Positions 1 to 7,631 are shown, counted from the first letter of the stretch. The stretch: DNA of 16,033 bases from DATBLE01 sp038248655 (GCA_038248655.1 JBBRXG010000071.1:1-16033), one strand, 5' to 3'. Translations and numbers: made by a program. The notes: generated by a model not told the origin, from the sequence alone.

Positions 1-555
1 CGCGAACGCCTCCGGCTTCGCGGTCCGGTAGTAGTAGGTCTCCTCGAGTACGACCTCACCGGGCGGTTCGTCCTCGTCGTGCTTGTGCGGCGGGTAGCTC
101 GACCAGTTGCCGGCCGGGGTGAAGACCTCGACCACCAGCAGCCGCTCGGCCGGGAACTCGGGCTTCAGCAGGTGATTGATCTGGCGGGTCGCATTGCCTG
201 CTCCGCGGACCTCGACCTCGACGTCCTCCGGCCGGACGAGCACCGGGTCACGCCTGCGCTCGCAGAGCGCGCCGCAGATCGCGACCTCGCCCTCGCACTC
301 GGCGCGGTAGGCGGTGTCTCGCGGCAGGTACAGGGCCCACGGCAGCCCGTCGAAGACGGACGCGCGCCCCCCGAGTTCCCAGGTCTCGCCCTCGGCCTCG
401 ACCCGGCAGCGACCGCCCAGCGGCACGAGCGCGATCTCGCCGCCGCGGGTCTCGGCGGAGAAGGACCCGCTGCGAACGCCGAAATGGAGGAAGCGCCACG
501 CCGCCGCCTCGGGCGTGACCTGCTCCCACTCGCCCGCGCGCCAGAGGTAGCTCAT
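1..555 (-). CDS. iolB: 5-deoxy-glucuronate isomerase IolB (3' end outside window)
   Basis: IolB converts 5-deoxy-D-glucuronate to 5-dehydro-2-deoxy-D-gluconate in cytoplasmic myo-inositol breakdown. The first 185 residues are visible, beginning MSYLWRAGEW; the C-terminal part lies beyond base 1. The family is a cupin-type (KduI/IolB) metal enzyme. The segment NWSSYPPHKHDED near residue 150, followed by VVLEETYYYR, carries the metal-binding HxH...E pattern typical of IolB. The ATG at 555 overlaps the stop of iolC as ATGA, and a GAAGGGG ribosome-binding site lies just upstream inside iolC, so the two genes are translationally coupled. It is the last gene of the inositol operon visible here. No irregularity is seen in the part present. 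The assignment is firm because of the motifs and the iolC-iolD context. Confidence 0.93.
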   Translation of the reverse strand, partial: MSYLWRAGEWEQVTPEAAAWRFLHFGVRSGSFSAETRGGEIALVPLGGRCRVEAEGETWELGGRASVFDGLPWALYLPRDTAYRAECEGEVAICGALCERRRDPVLVRPEDVEVEVRGAGNATRQINHLLKPEFPAERLLVVEVFTPAGNWSSYPPHKHDEDEPPGEVVLEETYYYRTAKPEAFA

Positions 556-1688
556 ACGAGCGCCCCTTCCAGCTCCTCGAGCCGAGGCATCGCCTCGGAG
601 CAGGCCAGCTGGGAGGCGACGATCGCACCGGCAACCGTTCCGCGCCGCACCGACTCCACCAGGGACAATCCCCGCAGCAGCCCGTGCCCCAGCGCCGCCG
701 CGAACGCGTCGCCGGCGCCGAGACCGTTGACCACCTCGACGGGCGAGCCGGGGACGTCCGTCTCCTCGCCGTGCTCGAACACGGTCGCGCCGCGCTCGCC
801 CCGCTTGAGCACGAGCACCGGCACCTCCCGAAGAGGTCTCGGCCGGGCGGAGCCGGCCTCGCCGGCGCCGCTTCCAGCCCAGGAGGGTCCCGGCCCGGCA
901 GCGCCGGCCTCGCCGGCGCCGCTTCCAGCCCAGGGGGGTCCCGGCCGGGCAGCGCCGGCCTCGCCGGCGCTGCTTCCAGCCCAGGGGGGTCCCGGCCGGG
1001 CAGCGCCGGCTTCGCCGGCGCTGCTTCCGGCCCAGAGCTGTGCCGCCGCGACTTCCTCCTCGTTGCCGACGACGATGTCGGCCGCGTCCGCCGCCCGCGC
1101 CGCGAGCAGCGGGAACTCCTCCGCCCGCTCCCAGAGCGCCGGACGCCAGTCGAGGTCGAAGATCGTCGTTCCCTCGTGTCGCTCCAGCAGCGCGAGGGTC
1201 GTCTCGCGGCTCGGCGACTGTGCGAGGCCCGTTCCGGTCGCGTACAAGAGCGGGGCCCCCGCGGCCTCCTCGAGATCGACGTCGTCGAGCGACAGCTGCC
1301 AGTCCGCGGCGGTCGGGCGGCGGTAGAAGGTGATCGGGAAGCGGTCGGGCGGCCAGACCTCGCAGAAGGTAGGCGGCGTCGGCCAGTACGGGTCGGTGCG
1401 GAGCCAGCGGACGTCGACGCCCTCCCCGGCCAACCACTCGCGGACGAACTCGCCGTGCCCGTCGTCGCCGACGCGGGAGACGATCGCGACCCGCACGTCG
1501 AGCCGCGCCAGCCCGGTCGAGGTGTTGCCGGCGAACCCGCCTACGAAGCGCGTGTACGTGCGCACCTCCCGGAGCGGGGCGGAGAGCTGGTTCGGGTACA
1601 GGTCGATCCCGACCCTGCCGACGACGACCGCCTCGATGGCCGGCGCGGTGGTGGGAGCGAGACCGCCATCCACTGCTGCGCCGTCCAT
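552..1688 (-). CDS. iolC: 5-dehydro-2-deoxygluconokinase IolC with an internal 17-residue tandem repeat
   Basis: IolC phosphorylates 5-dehydro-2-deoxygluconate at O6 in inositol catabolism. This is a PfkB/ribokinase-fold protein of 378 residues. The N-terminal RVGIDLYPNQ and FVGGFAGNTSTGLARL match the sugar-binding part of IolC, and GLGAGDAF (about residues 322-329) is the PfkB signature with catalytic Asp near 327. Residues about 218-283 are a low-complexity insert of nearly four copies of a 17-residue Gly/Ala/Pro/Trp unit, encoded by a 51-bp tandem repeat, between the VVGNEEEVAAAQLW helix and the strand PVLVLKRG. Without it the protein would be near 312 residues, close to the family norm. 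The insert is in frame and both catalytic halves are intact, so the kinase may still work. The ATG follows the iolD stop directly (TAGATG), and the end overlaps iolB. Confidence 0.93.
   Translation of the reverse strand: MDGAAVDGGLAPTTAPAIEAVVVGRVGIDLYPNQLSAPLREVRTYTRFVGGFAGNTSTGLARLDVRVAIVSRVGDDGHGEFVREWLAGEGVDVRWLRTDPYWPTPPTFCEVWPPDRFPITFYRRPTAADWQLSLDDVDLEEAAGAPLLYATGTGLAQSPSRETTLALLERHEGTTIFDLDWRPALWERAEEFPLLAARAADAADIVVGNEEEVAAAQLWAGSSAGEAGAARPGPPWAGSSAGEAGAARPGPPWAGSGAGEAGAAGPGPSWAGSGAGEAGSARPRPLREVPVLVLKRGERGATVFEHGEETDVPGSPVEVVNGLGAGDAFAAALGHGLLRGLSLVESVRRGTVAGAIVASQLACSEAMPRLEELEGALV
841..1037. repeat. 51-bp tandem repeat, three full copies plus a partial fourth, inside iolC
   Basis: Copies run 841-891, 892-942, 943-993 and 994-1037 (last one partial). 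They differ at only a few positions, for example gccgcttcc versus gctgcttcc, and agg versus ggg. Each unit contains the palindromic core GCCGGC-ctc-GCCGGC, able to form a short hairpin in DNA or RNA. The period is divisible by three, so changes in copy number keep the iolC frame. All three plus-strand frames also stay open across it, which helps produce long shadow reading frames. Confidence 0.95.
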
Positions 1689-3569
1689 CTACAGGTGCGT
1701 CCGCTCGGCTTGCCGGGCCGCCTCGTACTGCTCCCGCGCCTCGCGCACCGACGGCACGGCAGACACCTCGGACACGGCGACGTCCCACCAGCTTTCGTAG
1801 CTGGGCACGCCCTCGTAGCGGTCGACCTCGACCGCGACCACCACCGTCCGGTCGATCTCCTTCGCGTCGTGCAGGGCGGTCCGCAGCTCCTCGACCGTCC
1901 ACGCCCGGATCACGTGGGCGCCGAGGGACTCCGCGTTCGCGGCCAGGTCGAGCGGCAGCACCGGAGCCGGATCCTCCTCGCTGTCGAGCCCGAGCGACCC
2001 GTCCCGGCGATAGCGGTACTGGGTGCCGAACCCGTCCGTACCGAGGGAGCGGGAGAGACCGCCGATCGAGTTGAAGCCGTGGTTGTCGACGAGCAGGATC
2101 GTCAGCTTGTGCCCCTCCTGGATCGAGGTGACGATCTCGCTCGAGAGCATCAGGTACGAGCCGTCCCCGACGAGGACGTACACCTCGCGCTCCGGCGCCG
2201 CCATCTTCACGCCCAGCCCGCCCGCGATCTCGTAGCCCATGCACGAGTAGCCGTACTCGACGTGGTAGCCCTTCGGGTCGCGGGTGCGCCAGAGCTTGTG
2301 CAGGTCGCCCGGCATCGCCCCGGCGGCACAGACGACCACGTCGGCCGGTGCGCTGAACGAGTTCACCGCGCCGATCACCTCGCTCTGGGCCGGCAGCGGC
2401 CCGTGCCCGAGCCCGTACAGGCGCTCAACCTCCGCGTCCCACTCCCGGTTCAGCATCGCCGCCCGCTCTCGGTAGCCCGCCTCCACCGACCAGCCCTCGA
2501 GCAGGCCGGCCAGCCGCTCGAGCGTCGCCCGTGCGTCGCCGACCAGCTGCAGGCCGGCGTGCTTGGCGGCGTCGAAGTCGGCGACGTTGACGTTGACGAA
2601 GCGCACATCGGGGTTGCGGAAGGCGGTCTTCGACGCGGTGGTGAAGTCCGACCAGCGGGTGCCGACGCCGACCACGAGGTCCGCCTCCGCCGCGACCCGG
2701 TTTGCGGCGAGCGTCCCGGTGACACCGATCGCCCCCAGCGCCGAGGGATGATCGTAGGGCAGCGAGCCCTTCCCCGCCTGCGTCTCACCGACCGGGATCC
2801 CCGTCTGCTCGCACAGGCTCCGGAGCGCCCCCGTCGCCTCGGAGTAGATCGTCCCGCCGCCGGCGACGATCAGCGGCCGCCGGCTCGCGCGGATCCGCGC
2901 GGCCGCTTCCGTGAGGAGGGCATCGTCGGGAAGCGGCCGCGGGACGTGCCAGACGCGCCGGGCGAGGAACGCGTCCGGAAAGTCGTAGGCCTCGGCCTGG
3001 ACGTCCTGCGGGAAGGCGAGCGTGACCGCACCCGTCTCCGCCTGGTTGACCAGCACCCGCATCGCCTGCATCGCCGCCGGCACGACCTGCTCCGGCCGCC
3101 AGATCCGGTCGAAGTACCGCGAGACCGGCCGGAAGCACTCGTTCACCGAAAGGTCGCCCGCCCAGGGCGTCTCCAGCTGCTGCAGCACCGGATCCGGCCG
3201 CCGCGAGGCGAAGACGTCGCCGGGCAGGAGCAGAACGGGCAGCCGGTTCACGGTCGCCAGCGCCGCGCCGGTGACCATGTTCGTCGCCCCCGGCCCGATC
3301 GAGGTCGTGCACGCCAGCGTCCCCAGCCGGTTACGCATCCGCGCATAACCGGCCGCGGTGTGCACCATCGCCTGCTCGTTCCGGGCCTGGTAGTAGGTCA
3401 AGAGCTCCGGGCTCTCGAACAGCGCCTCGCCGATCCCGGCGACGTTGCCGTGCCCGAAGATGCCGAAGCAGCCGCCGAAGAAGCGGCGCTCGGCGCCGTC
3501 CCGCTCCACGAACTGCGCAGCCAGGAACCGCACCAGCGCCTGCGCGGCGGTCAGCCGGACGGTCGTCAA
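1689..3569 (-). CDS. iolD: 3D-(3,5/4)-trihydroxycyclohexane-1,2-dione hydrolase IolD
   Basis: IolD is the thiamine-diphosphate enzyme that opens the inositol-derived ring to 5-deoxy-glucuronate. The 626-residue length is normal for the family. The N-terminal TPP-binding domain holds the catalytic Glu in QARNEQAMVH (near residue 65). A central Rossmann-like domain contains PLIVAGGGTIYSEA. The C-terminal domain has the cofactor motif VGDGSY (GDG at about 468-470), with the metal-ligand Asn about 25 residues later in VDNHGFNSIGG. The start is TTG at 3569. It overlaps the upstream ATPase stop as TTGA and is preceded at normal distance by GGAG, with no ATG or GTG equally well placed. The stop TAG directly abuts the iolC ATG. 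It is translated as part of the inositol operon. Confidence 0.95.
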   Translation of the reverse strand: MTTVRLTAAQALVRFLAAQFVERDGAERRFFGGCFGIFGHGNVAGIGEALFESPELLTYYQARNEQAMVHTAAGYARMRNRLGTLACTTSIGPGATNMVTGAALATVNRLPVLLLPGDVFASRRPDPVLQQLETPWAGDLSVNECFRPVSRYFDRIWRPEQVVPAAMQAMRVLVNQAETGAVTLAFPQDVQAEAYDFPDAFLARRVWHVPRPLPDDALLTEAAARIRASRRPLIVAGGGTIYSEATGALRSLCEQTGIPVGETQAGKGSLPYDHPSALGAIGVTGTLAANRVAAEADLVVGVGTRWSDFTTASKTAFRNPDVRFVNVNVADFDAAKHAGLQLVGDARATLERLAGLLEGWSVEAGYRERAAMLNREWDAEVERLYGLGHGPLPAQSEVIGAVNSFSAPADVVVCAAGAMPGDLHKLWRTRDPKGYHVEYGYSCMGYEIAGGLGVKMAAPEREVYVLVGDGSYLMLSSEIVTSIQEGHKLTILLVDNHGFNSIGGLSRSLGTDGFGTQYRYRRDGSLGLDSEEDPAPVLPLDLAANAESLGAHVIRAWTVEELRTALHDAKEIDRTVVVAVEVDRYEGVPSYESWWDVAVSEVSAVPSVREAREQYEAARQAERTHL

Positions 3570-4363
3570 TGCGTGAGCTCCGCGGTCAGCTCCTCGAGCT
3601 CGTGCTGCAGCGCGGCCAGCTCGCGGCCGCCCGCCATCAGCTTGACGAGCTCCTGCGGATCGAGGCCCTGCTTCGCGAACGCGCCGAGGCTCTGACCGCG
3701 GTTGAGGATCACGAACCGATCGCCGACCGGATATGCGTGGTGCGGGTTGTGGGTGATGAAGATGACGGCGACGCCGCGCTCGCGCGCCTGGAGGATGTAC
3801 CTGAGGACGACTCCGGCCTGCTTGACCCCCAGGGCAGAGGTCGGCTCGTCGAGGATCAGGACGCGGGCGCCGAAGTAGACCGCGCGGGCGATCGCGACCG
3901 ACTGGCGTTCGCCGCCGGAGAGCGTGCCGACCGCCTGGTCCGGGTCGCGGATGTCGATCCCCATGTCGTGGAGCTGCTCGCGGACGATCCGCCTCGCCTC
4001 GGGTGCGTCGAGCCAGCGCACCGGCCCCACCCCCTTCCGCGGCTCGGCGCCGAGGAAGAAGTTCCGCCAGATCGACATCAGTGGCACCATCGCCAGGTCC
4101 TGGTAGACGGTCGCGATCCCGTGCGCGCGGGCGTCGCGGGGGGAGGAGAAGCGCACCTCCTCGCCGTCGACCAGCAGCCGACCCTCGTCGTGCTGGTGGA
4201 CGCCGGACAGGATCTTGATGAAGCTCGACTTGCCGGCGCCGTTGTCGCCGAGCACGCAGCAGACCTCGCCGGCGTCCACGTGCGCGGAGATGTCCTTGAG
4301 CGCGATCACGCTACCGTAGTACTTGCCGATGCGGTCGGTCTCGAGCAGGCGCGACACCGTCAT
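3566..4363 (-). CDS. ABC transporter ATP-binding protein, single-domain FrcA type, probably inositol
   Basis: This is the cytoplasmic ATPase that powers the adjacent sugar permease. It has 265 residues with one complete nucleotide-binding domain: Walker A GDNGAGKS (39-46), Q-loop Gln near 88, signature LSGGERQS (148-155), Walker B VLILDEP (168-174) and H-loop His in FITHN (near 205). The ATG at 4363 overlaps the permease stop as ATGA. A longer open frame runs upstream to 4840, but its extra residues are only the antisense-like shadow of the permease gene, so I start here. Many CUT2 sugar ATPases (RbsA, MglA, IatA) carry two fused domains; this one has a single domain, as in FrcA. The C-terminus (LQHELEELTAELTH) is short and probably helical. 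The inositol substrate is inferred from the operon. Confidence 0.9.
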   Translation of the reverse strand: MTVSRLLETDRIGKYYGSVIALKDISAHVDAGEVCCVLGDNGAGKSSFIKILSGVHQHDEGRLLVDGEEVRFSSPRDARAHGIATVYQDLAMVPLMSIWRNFFLGAEPRKGVGPVRWLDAPEARRIVREQLHDMGIDIRDPDQAVGTLSGGERQSVAIARAVYFGARVLILDEPTSALGVKQAGVVLRYILQARERGVAVIFITHNPHHAYPVGDRFVILNRGQSLGAFAKQGLDPQELVKLMAGGRELAALQHELEELTAELTH

Positions 4364-5409
4364 CTCGCTCTCTGCGCGCGGCCGCGGATGAACGCGTTCA
4401 GCATCACCGCGGCGAAGAGGATCCCGCCCTGGAAGGTGAACGTCCAGTTGCTGTCCCACTGCGCGTCGATGATCCCGAGCTGGACCATGCCGAGCATCGC
4501 CGCGCCGAAGAAGGTGCCGATCACCGAGCCGTAGCCGCCCGTCAGCAGGCACCCGCCCACGACCGCGCAGATGATGAAGATGAACTCGAGGCCAATCCCC
4601 TCCTTCGCCTGCATCGAGCGCAGCTCCAGCGCCTCGATGATCCCCATCAGCGCCGCCGTCGCCGAGGTCATCATGAACAGTGCGATCTTCGTGCGCATCA
4701 CCGGCACGCCGACGTTCCGCGCCGCGACCGGATCGCCACCGGCGCTGTAGATCCAGTTCCCGAACCGCGTCTTCGCAAGCAGCCACGCGCCCACGATCGT
4801 CAGGCCGATCCACCAGAGCACCTTGACCTTGTAGTCCCACTCGGTGATGTCCGAGGCGAGGAAGCGACGCGCCGAGTCGAAGCCGCTCGCGGTGTCGATG
4901 TCCTGGATCGCGGTCTGCCCGGTCAGCTTCAGGGTGCCGGCGGCGTTCACCCCCTGGAGGACGAAGAAGGTGGCGAGGGTGACGATGAAGCTCGGCAGCT
5001 TCGTCTTCACCACCGTGATCCCGTTGATGAAGCCGACCACGAGCCCGAACAGCAGCACGAGCGCAATCGCCGGCCAGACGTTCAGATCCGCGTGCGTGGT
5101 CAGGTAGCCGAGCAGCAGGCCGGAGCTGCCGATCATCACGCCGGCGGAGAGGTCGAACTCGCCCCCGATCATCAGCAGGGCAACCGGAACTGCGACGATC
5201 CCGTACTGGGCCGCCTGGTCGGTCCAGCCGGCGGCGATCGCCGGGTCGCCCAGCCAGTCGACCGCCCTGGCGAAGTAGGCGAAGGCGAAGAAGACGCCGA
5301 TCGCGCCGAGGAAGGCGCCGATATCCGGCCGCGAGAGCAGCCGCGGCAGGACGCCGACGCCGACCAGGCGCTCGTCGGCGCGCGGAGGCTGGGCGGCGGT
5401 CTCGGCCAT
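4360..5409 (-). CDS. ABC sugar transporter permease, RbsC/FrcC family, probably inositol
   Basis: This is an integral membrane subunit of 349 residues belonging to the BPD_transp_2 (CUT2) permeases. About eight to ten hydrophobic segments are visible, for example AFLGAIGVFFAFAYFA, AIALVLLFGLVVGFIN and FIFIICAVVGGCLL. Family landmarks are GGEFDLSAGVMIG in the first third, the NGITVVKTKLPSFIVTLAT stretch, and the cytoplasmic coupling-type segment GGDPVAARNVGVPV around residues 225-240. VGGCLLTGGYGSVIGTFFGA is the conserved region after it. The ATG lies just 6 bases after a strong hairpin (5416-5445) that separates it from the binding-protein gene, and its stop overlaps the ATPase start. With the binding protein and single-domain ATPase it forms a complete importer embedded in inositol genes, hence the inferred substrate. 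Confidence 0.92.
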   Translation of the reverse strand: MAETAAQPPRADERLVGVGVLPRLLSRPDIGAFLGAIGVFFAFAYFARAVDWLGDPAIAAGWTDQAAQYGIVAVPVALLMIGGEFDLSAGVMIGSSGLLLGYLTTHADLNVWPAIALVLLFGLVVGFINGITVVKTKLPSFIVTLATFFVLQGVNAAGTLKLTGQTAIQDIDTASGFDSARRFLASDITEWDYKVKVLWWIGLTIVGAWLLAKTRFGNWIYSAGGDPVAARNVGVPVMRTKIALFMMTSATAALMGIIEALELRSMQAKEGIGLEFIFIICAVVGGCLLTGGYGSVIGTFFGAAMLGMVQLGIIDAQWDSNWTFTFQGGILFAAVMLNAFIRGRAQRAR

Positions 5410-5415
5410 TCGTCC

Positions 5416-5445
5416 GGTGGACGGGCGGGAGGCCGCCCGTCCACC
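5416..5445 (-). promoter_or_regulatory. Intercistronic hairpin between binding-protein and permease genes
   Basis: GGTGGACGGGCGG (5416-5428) and CCGCCCGTCCACC (5433-5445) are perfect complements, giving a 13-bp GC-rich stem with a 4-base loop. It fills most of the 49-base gap between the binding-protein stop and the permease ATG. No T-tract follows on the minus strand, so it is not a classic terminator. Known analogues between binding-protein and permease genes (malE-malF) stabilise the upstream mRNA end, and the placement suggests the same role here. It ends 6 bases before the permease start and could also hinder ribosome loading. Confidence 0.8.
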
Positions 5446-5458
5446 TCGTCTTTCCCCC

Positions 5459-6478
5459 TTAGCGCGTTCCCTTCGCGGCGAGCGCGGCCACCCGAGCGGC
5501 GTTCGCCTTGTTGATGATCCCCGGCCCGGTCAGGACCGGCTGCCCGTTGCCGACCGTGTTCAGGTTGGTGACGTAGAGGACGGCGAAGACGACCGGCAGG
5601 TAGCCCTGCAGGTACTGCTGCTGGTCGATCGCGAACAGCATCCGGCCGCGCTGGATCTCCTTGATCGAGCCGCCGACGTCGAACGTCCCCGCCTTGGTGC
5701 CCTTCGGGAGCACGTCCAGGCAGGGGATGGTCACGTCCGGGTCGAGGCCGAGGAAACCGTCCAGCTTCTTGTCCGCCCTGAACGCCGCCCGCACCTTCGC
5801 CTTGGTGCCCGGGATGTCCGACTTCGCGTTCGGGATCGTCAGGATCTTGACGCCCCCGCCCCCGAGGATGGACTTCACGCCGGCGGCACGCTGCGTCAGG
5901 CCCGAGTTGCTCGCCTCGTGGATGACGATCAGCACCTTCTTCGCGCCGGCCTTCTTGAACTGCTTGCCGGCACCCTGGCCGGCGATGTTCTCCGTCTGGC
6001 CGACGTGCACCTCGTAGGTCGGCAGGGAGTCGAAGGCGCCGAGCCCGGAGTTGACGGTGATGATCTCGATGCCGCGCTGCGAGGCCTTCCTCAGCGGATC
6101 CTTGAGCGCGCTCGCGTCGGGCACCGACGTGGCGATCACTTGCGCCTTGGCCGCCACCGCGGCATTGAGCCCGGCAACCTGCTTCGCGACGTCGTTGTTC
6201 GCGTACACCTGCGTGACGCTGACGCCCCGGCCGGCGAGGTCCTTGGTCGCCTGGTCGACGCCCTTCTTGAAGACCGACCAGAACGAGCCCGTGTCGCCGT
6301 GCGTGACCACCGCGACCTTGATCTTCGCGGCCGTGCTCGCCCTCGTCGAGGCGCCGCGGGCGAATGCCGCCGCAGGCGTCAGGAGCGCGCCGCCGGCGGC
6401 GATCACTCCGCCCCGAACCAGCATGTCGCGGCGGCTCAGGCCGGCCGCTTCCTCCTCCATCAGCTCCAGCTCGTCCAT
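5459..6478 (-). CDS. Sugar ABC transporter substrate-binding protein with Tat signal, probably inositol
   Basis: This protein would capture inositol outside the membrane and deliver it to the permease. It has 339 residues and belongs to the periplasmic-binding-protein type 1 (Peripla_BP_4, RbsB-like) family. The N-terminus has a twin-arginine signal: SRRDML with the arginines at 16-17, then the hydrophobic GGVIAAGGALLTPAAAFA and a likely signal-peptidase site after AFA near residue 40. I see no lipobox Cys, so it is not obviously a lipoprotein. The mature part starts KIKVAVVTHG and contains VIATSVPD, EIITVNS and FAIDQQQYLQGY, matching ligand-binding elements of the family. A very strong ribosome-binding site (GAGGAGGAGGG) precedes the ATG. 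It lies 48 bases after iolG. The substrate assignment rests on the operon. Confidence 0.9.
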   Translation of the reverse strand: MDELELMEEEAAGLSRRDMLVRGGVIAAGGALLTPAAAFARGASTRASTAAKIKVAVVTHGDTGSFWSVFKKGVDQATKDLAGRGVSVTQVYANNDVAKQVAGLNAAVAAKAQVIATSVPDASALKDPLRKASQRGIEIITVNSGLGAFDSLPTYEVHVGQTENIAGQGAGKQFKKAGAKKVLIVIHEASNSGLTQRAAGVKSILGGGGVKILTIPNAKSDIPGTKAKVRAAFRADKKLDGFLGLDPDVTIPCLDVLPKGTKAGTFDVGGSIKEIQRGRMLFAIDQQQYLQGYLPVVFAVLYVTNLNTVGNGQPVLTGPGIINKANAARVAALAAKGTR

Positions 6479-6526
6479 CTGTCCCTCCTCCTCGTTTGCA
6501 GTTCTCGCCGTTCTCTGTGGCGAACC

Positions 6527-7585
6527 CTACGCCGCCTCCACCCCGCGCTCCACCCCCGGAACCGTCCCCGCCTCGGGGACTGTCCCCGGGGTTCCGGGCC
6601 GCACCGGCCTCGCTGCGTCGAACGACCGCTTGCAGGCCAGCGCGAGCTCGAGCGCGGCGACGCCGTCCGCGCCGCTGACGAGCGGCGGCGTATCGTCCCT
6701 GATCGCCTCGGCGAACGCCTCCAGCTCGAGCCGGTACGCCTGCGGAAAGCGCTCGATGAAGTCCGGCACCCAGTCGAGCCGGACGCCGCCGGGCGTTAGC
6801 CACTCGGTGTGCAGCCGCCGGTGGTCGCCCACCCGCACGGTTGCCTTCGAGCCGACCACCTCCGTCGAGCATTCGTAGCCGTAGCCGGCAACCCGGCTGT
6901 CGTCGATCACCCCGAGGGCGCCGTTCGCGAACCGCAGCGTGACGATCGCGTTGTCGAGGTCGCCCACCTCCGCGAAGGCAGGGTCGGAGAGCGCGGCCCC
7001 GACCGCCGTCACCTCGTCGATCTCGCCGACCAGCCAGCGCGCCGTGTCCAGGTCGTGGATCGTCACGTCTACGAAGAAGCCGCCCGAGCTGCGGATGTAG
7101 TCGAGCGGCGGCGGGGCCATGTCTCGTAGCGACGTGCGGAACAGATAGACGTCGCCCAGCTCCCCGTGCTCGATCCGCCGCTGCGCGGCCGCCCAGTCGG
7201 GGTCGAACCGGCGGTGGAATCCGACCTGCAGCTTCACGCCGGCCGAGTCCGCAGCGTCGACCGCCCTCGCGGCGGCGTCCACCTCGAAGGCGATGGGCTT
7301 CTCGCAGAGGACGTGCTTCCCGGCGGCTGCGGCCTGCTCGATCATCGTCACGTGCAGGGGTGTGGGGGTGGCGATCACCACGCCGTCGATCGCCGGATCG
7401 ACGAGCAGGTCGTCGAAGCTGGTCGACCACTCGCAGCCCAGGTCGTCCGCGAGCTTCCTCGCCAGCGCCTCGTCCGCGTCGACCACGCGCGCGAGCTCGA
7501 TTCGGCGGGCGGCGGCGGCGTTCCCGGCGTGCAGGCGGCCCATCCGTCCCAGCCCGGCGACTCCGAGCCGCACGCGTCGGCTCAT
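6527..7585 (-). CDS. iolG: Inositol 2-dehydrogenase IolG (Gfo/Idh/MocA family)
   Basis: IolG oxidises myo-inositol to scyllo-inosose with NAD+, the first step of the pathway. The 352-residue protein has an N-terminal Rossmann fold with GLGRMG (11-16) and the family EKP motif at 95-97, whose Lys (96) is catalytic. It also has the Asp-His pair in FVDVTIHD (Asp 173, His 177), matching the catalytic Lys/Asp/His set of Bacillus IolG. It is the first structural gene after the operator region and directly precedes the transporter. The last ~25 residues, PGTPGTVPEAGTVPG and following, are odd: they are encoded by a nested palindromic repeat and probably form a disordered tail. Other family dehydrogenases (for example scyllo-inositol or other sugar dehydrogenases) look alike; the inositol call relies on motifs plus context. 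Confidence 0.88.
   Translation of the reverse strand: MSRRVRLGVAGLGRMGRLHAGNAAAARRIELARVVDADEALARKLADDLGCEWSTSFDDLLVDPAIDGVVIATPTPLHVTMIEQAAAAGKHVLCEKPIAFEVDAAARAVDAADSAGVKLQVGFHRRFDPDWAAAQRRIEHGELGDVYLFRTSLRDMAPPPLDYIRSSGGFFVDVTIHDLDTARWLVGEIDEVTAVGAALSDPAFAEVGDLDNAIVTLRFANGALGVIDDSRVAGYGYECSTEVVGSKATVRVGDHRRLHTEWLTPGGVRLDWVPDFIERFPQAYRLELEAFAEAIRDDTPPLVSGADGVAALELALACKRSFDAARPVRPGTPGTVPEAGTVPGVERGVEAA
6555..6598. repeat. Nested palindromic element forming the end of iolG
   Basis: The outer arms CCCGGAACC (6555-6563) and GGTTCCGGG (6590-6598) are perfect complements. Inside, GTCCCCG (6564-6570) pairs with CGGGGAC (6574-6580) around a 3-base loop, followed by TGTCCCCGG. This style of 'ggggac-gtcccc' element resembles dispersed REP-like palindromes of GC-rich bacteria, an impression from memory. 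Only one copy is seen in this window. It is translated as the Pro/Gly/Thr-rich C-terminal tail of IolG. Confidence 0.75.
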
Positions 7586-7631
7586 TCCAGACCGGCTCCC
7601 GACCCGGATGTGCGCATCGCCACGTAACTCA

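Noticed and set aside
841..1037. CRISPR-like array
   Set aside because: The repeats are directly adjacent without spacers and are translated in frame within iolC.
684..3695. A 1003-residue open frame on the plus strand, antisense to iolC and iolD
   Set aside because: It is Arg/Pro-rich, matches no family and mirrors genes with clear catalytic motifs. Very GC-rich codon use leaves antisense frames open by chance.
3566..4840. A longer ABC ATPase starting at 4840 (424 residues)
   Set aside because: The additional N-terminal part is Arg/Gly/Asp-rich and lies over the permease gene in another frame. The ATG at 4363 in the ATGA overlap gives the normal family N-terminus.
5172..7430. A 752-residue open frame on the minus strand across iolG, the binding protein and the permease
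   Set aside because: It is a different frame of the same strand, with low-complexity Arg/Gly/Ala content and no motif. The three real genes have strong signatures.
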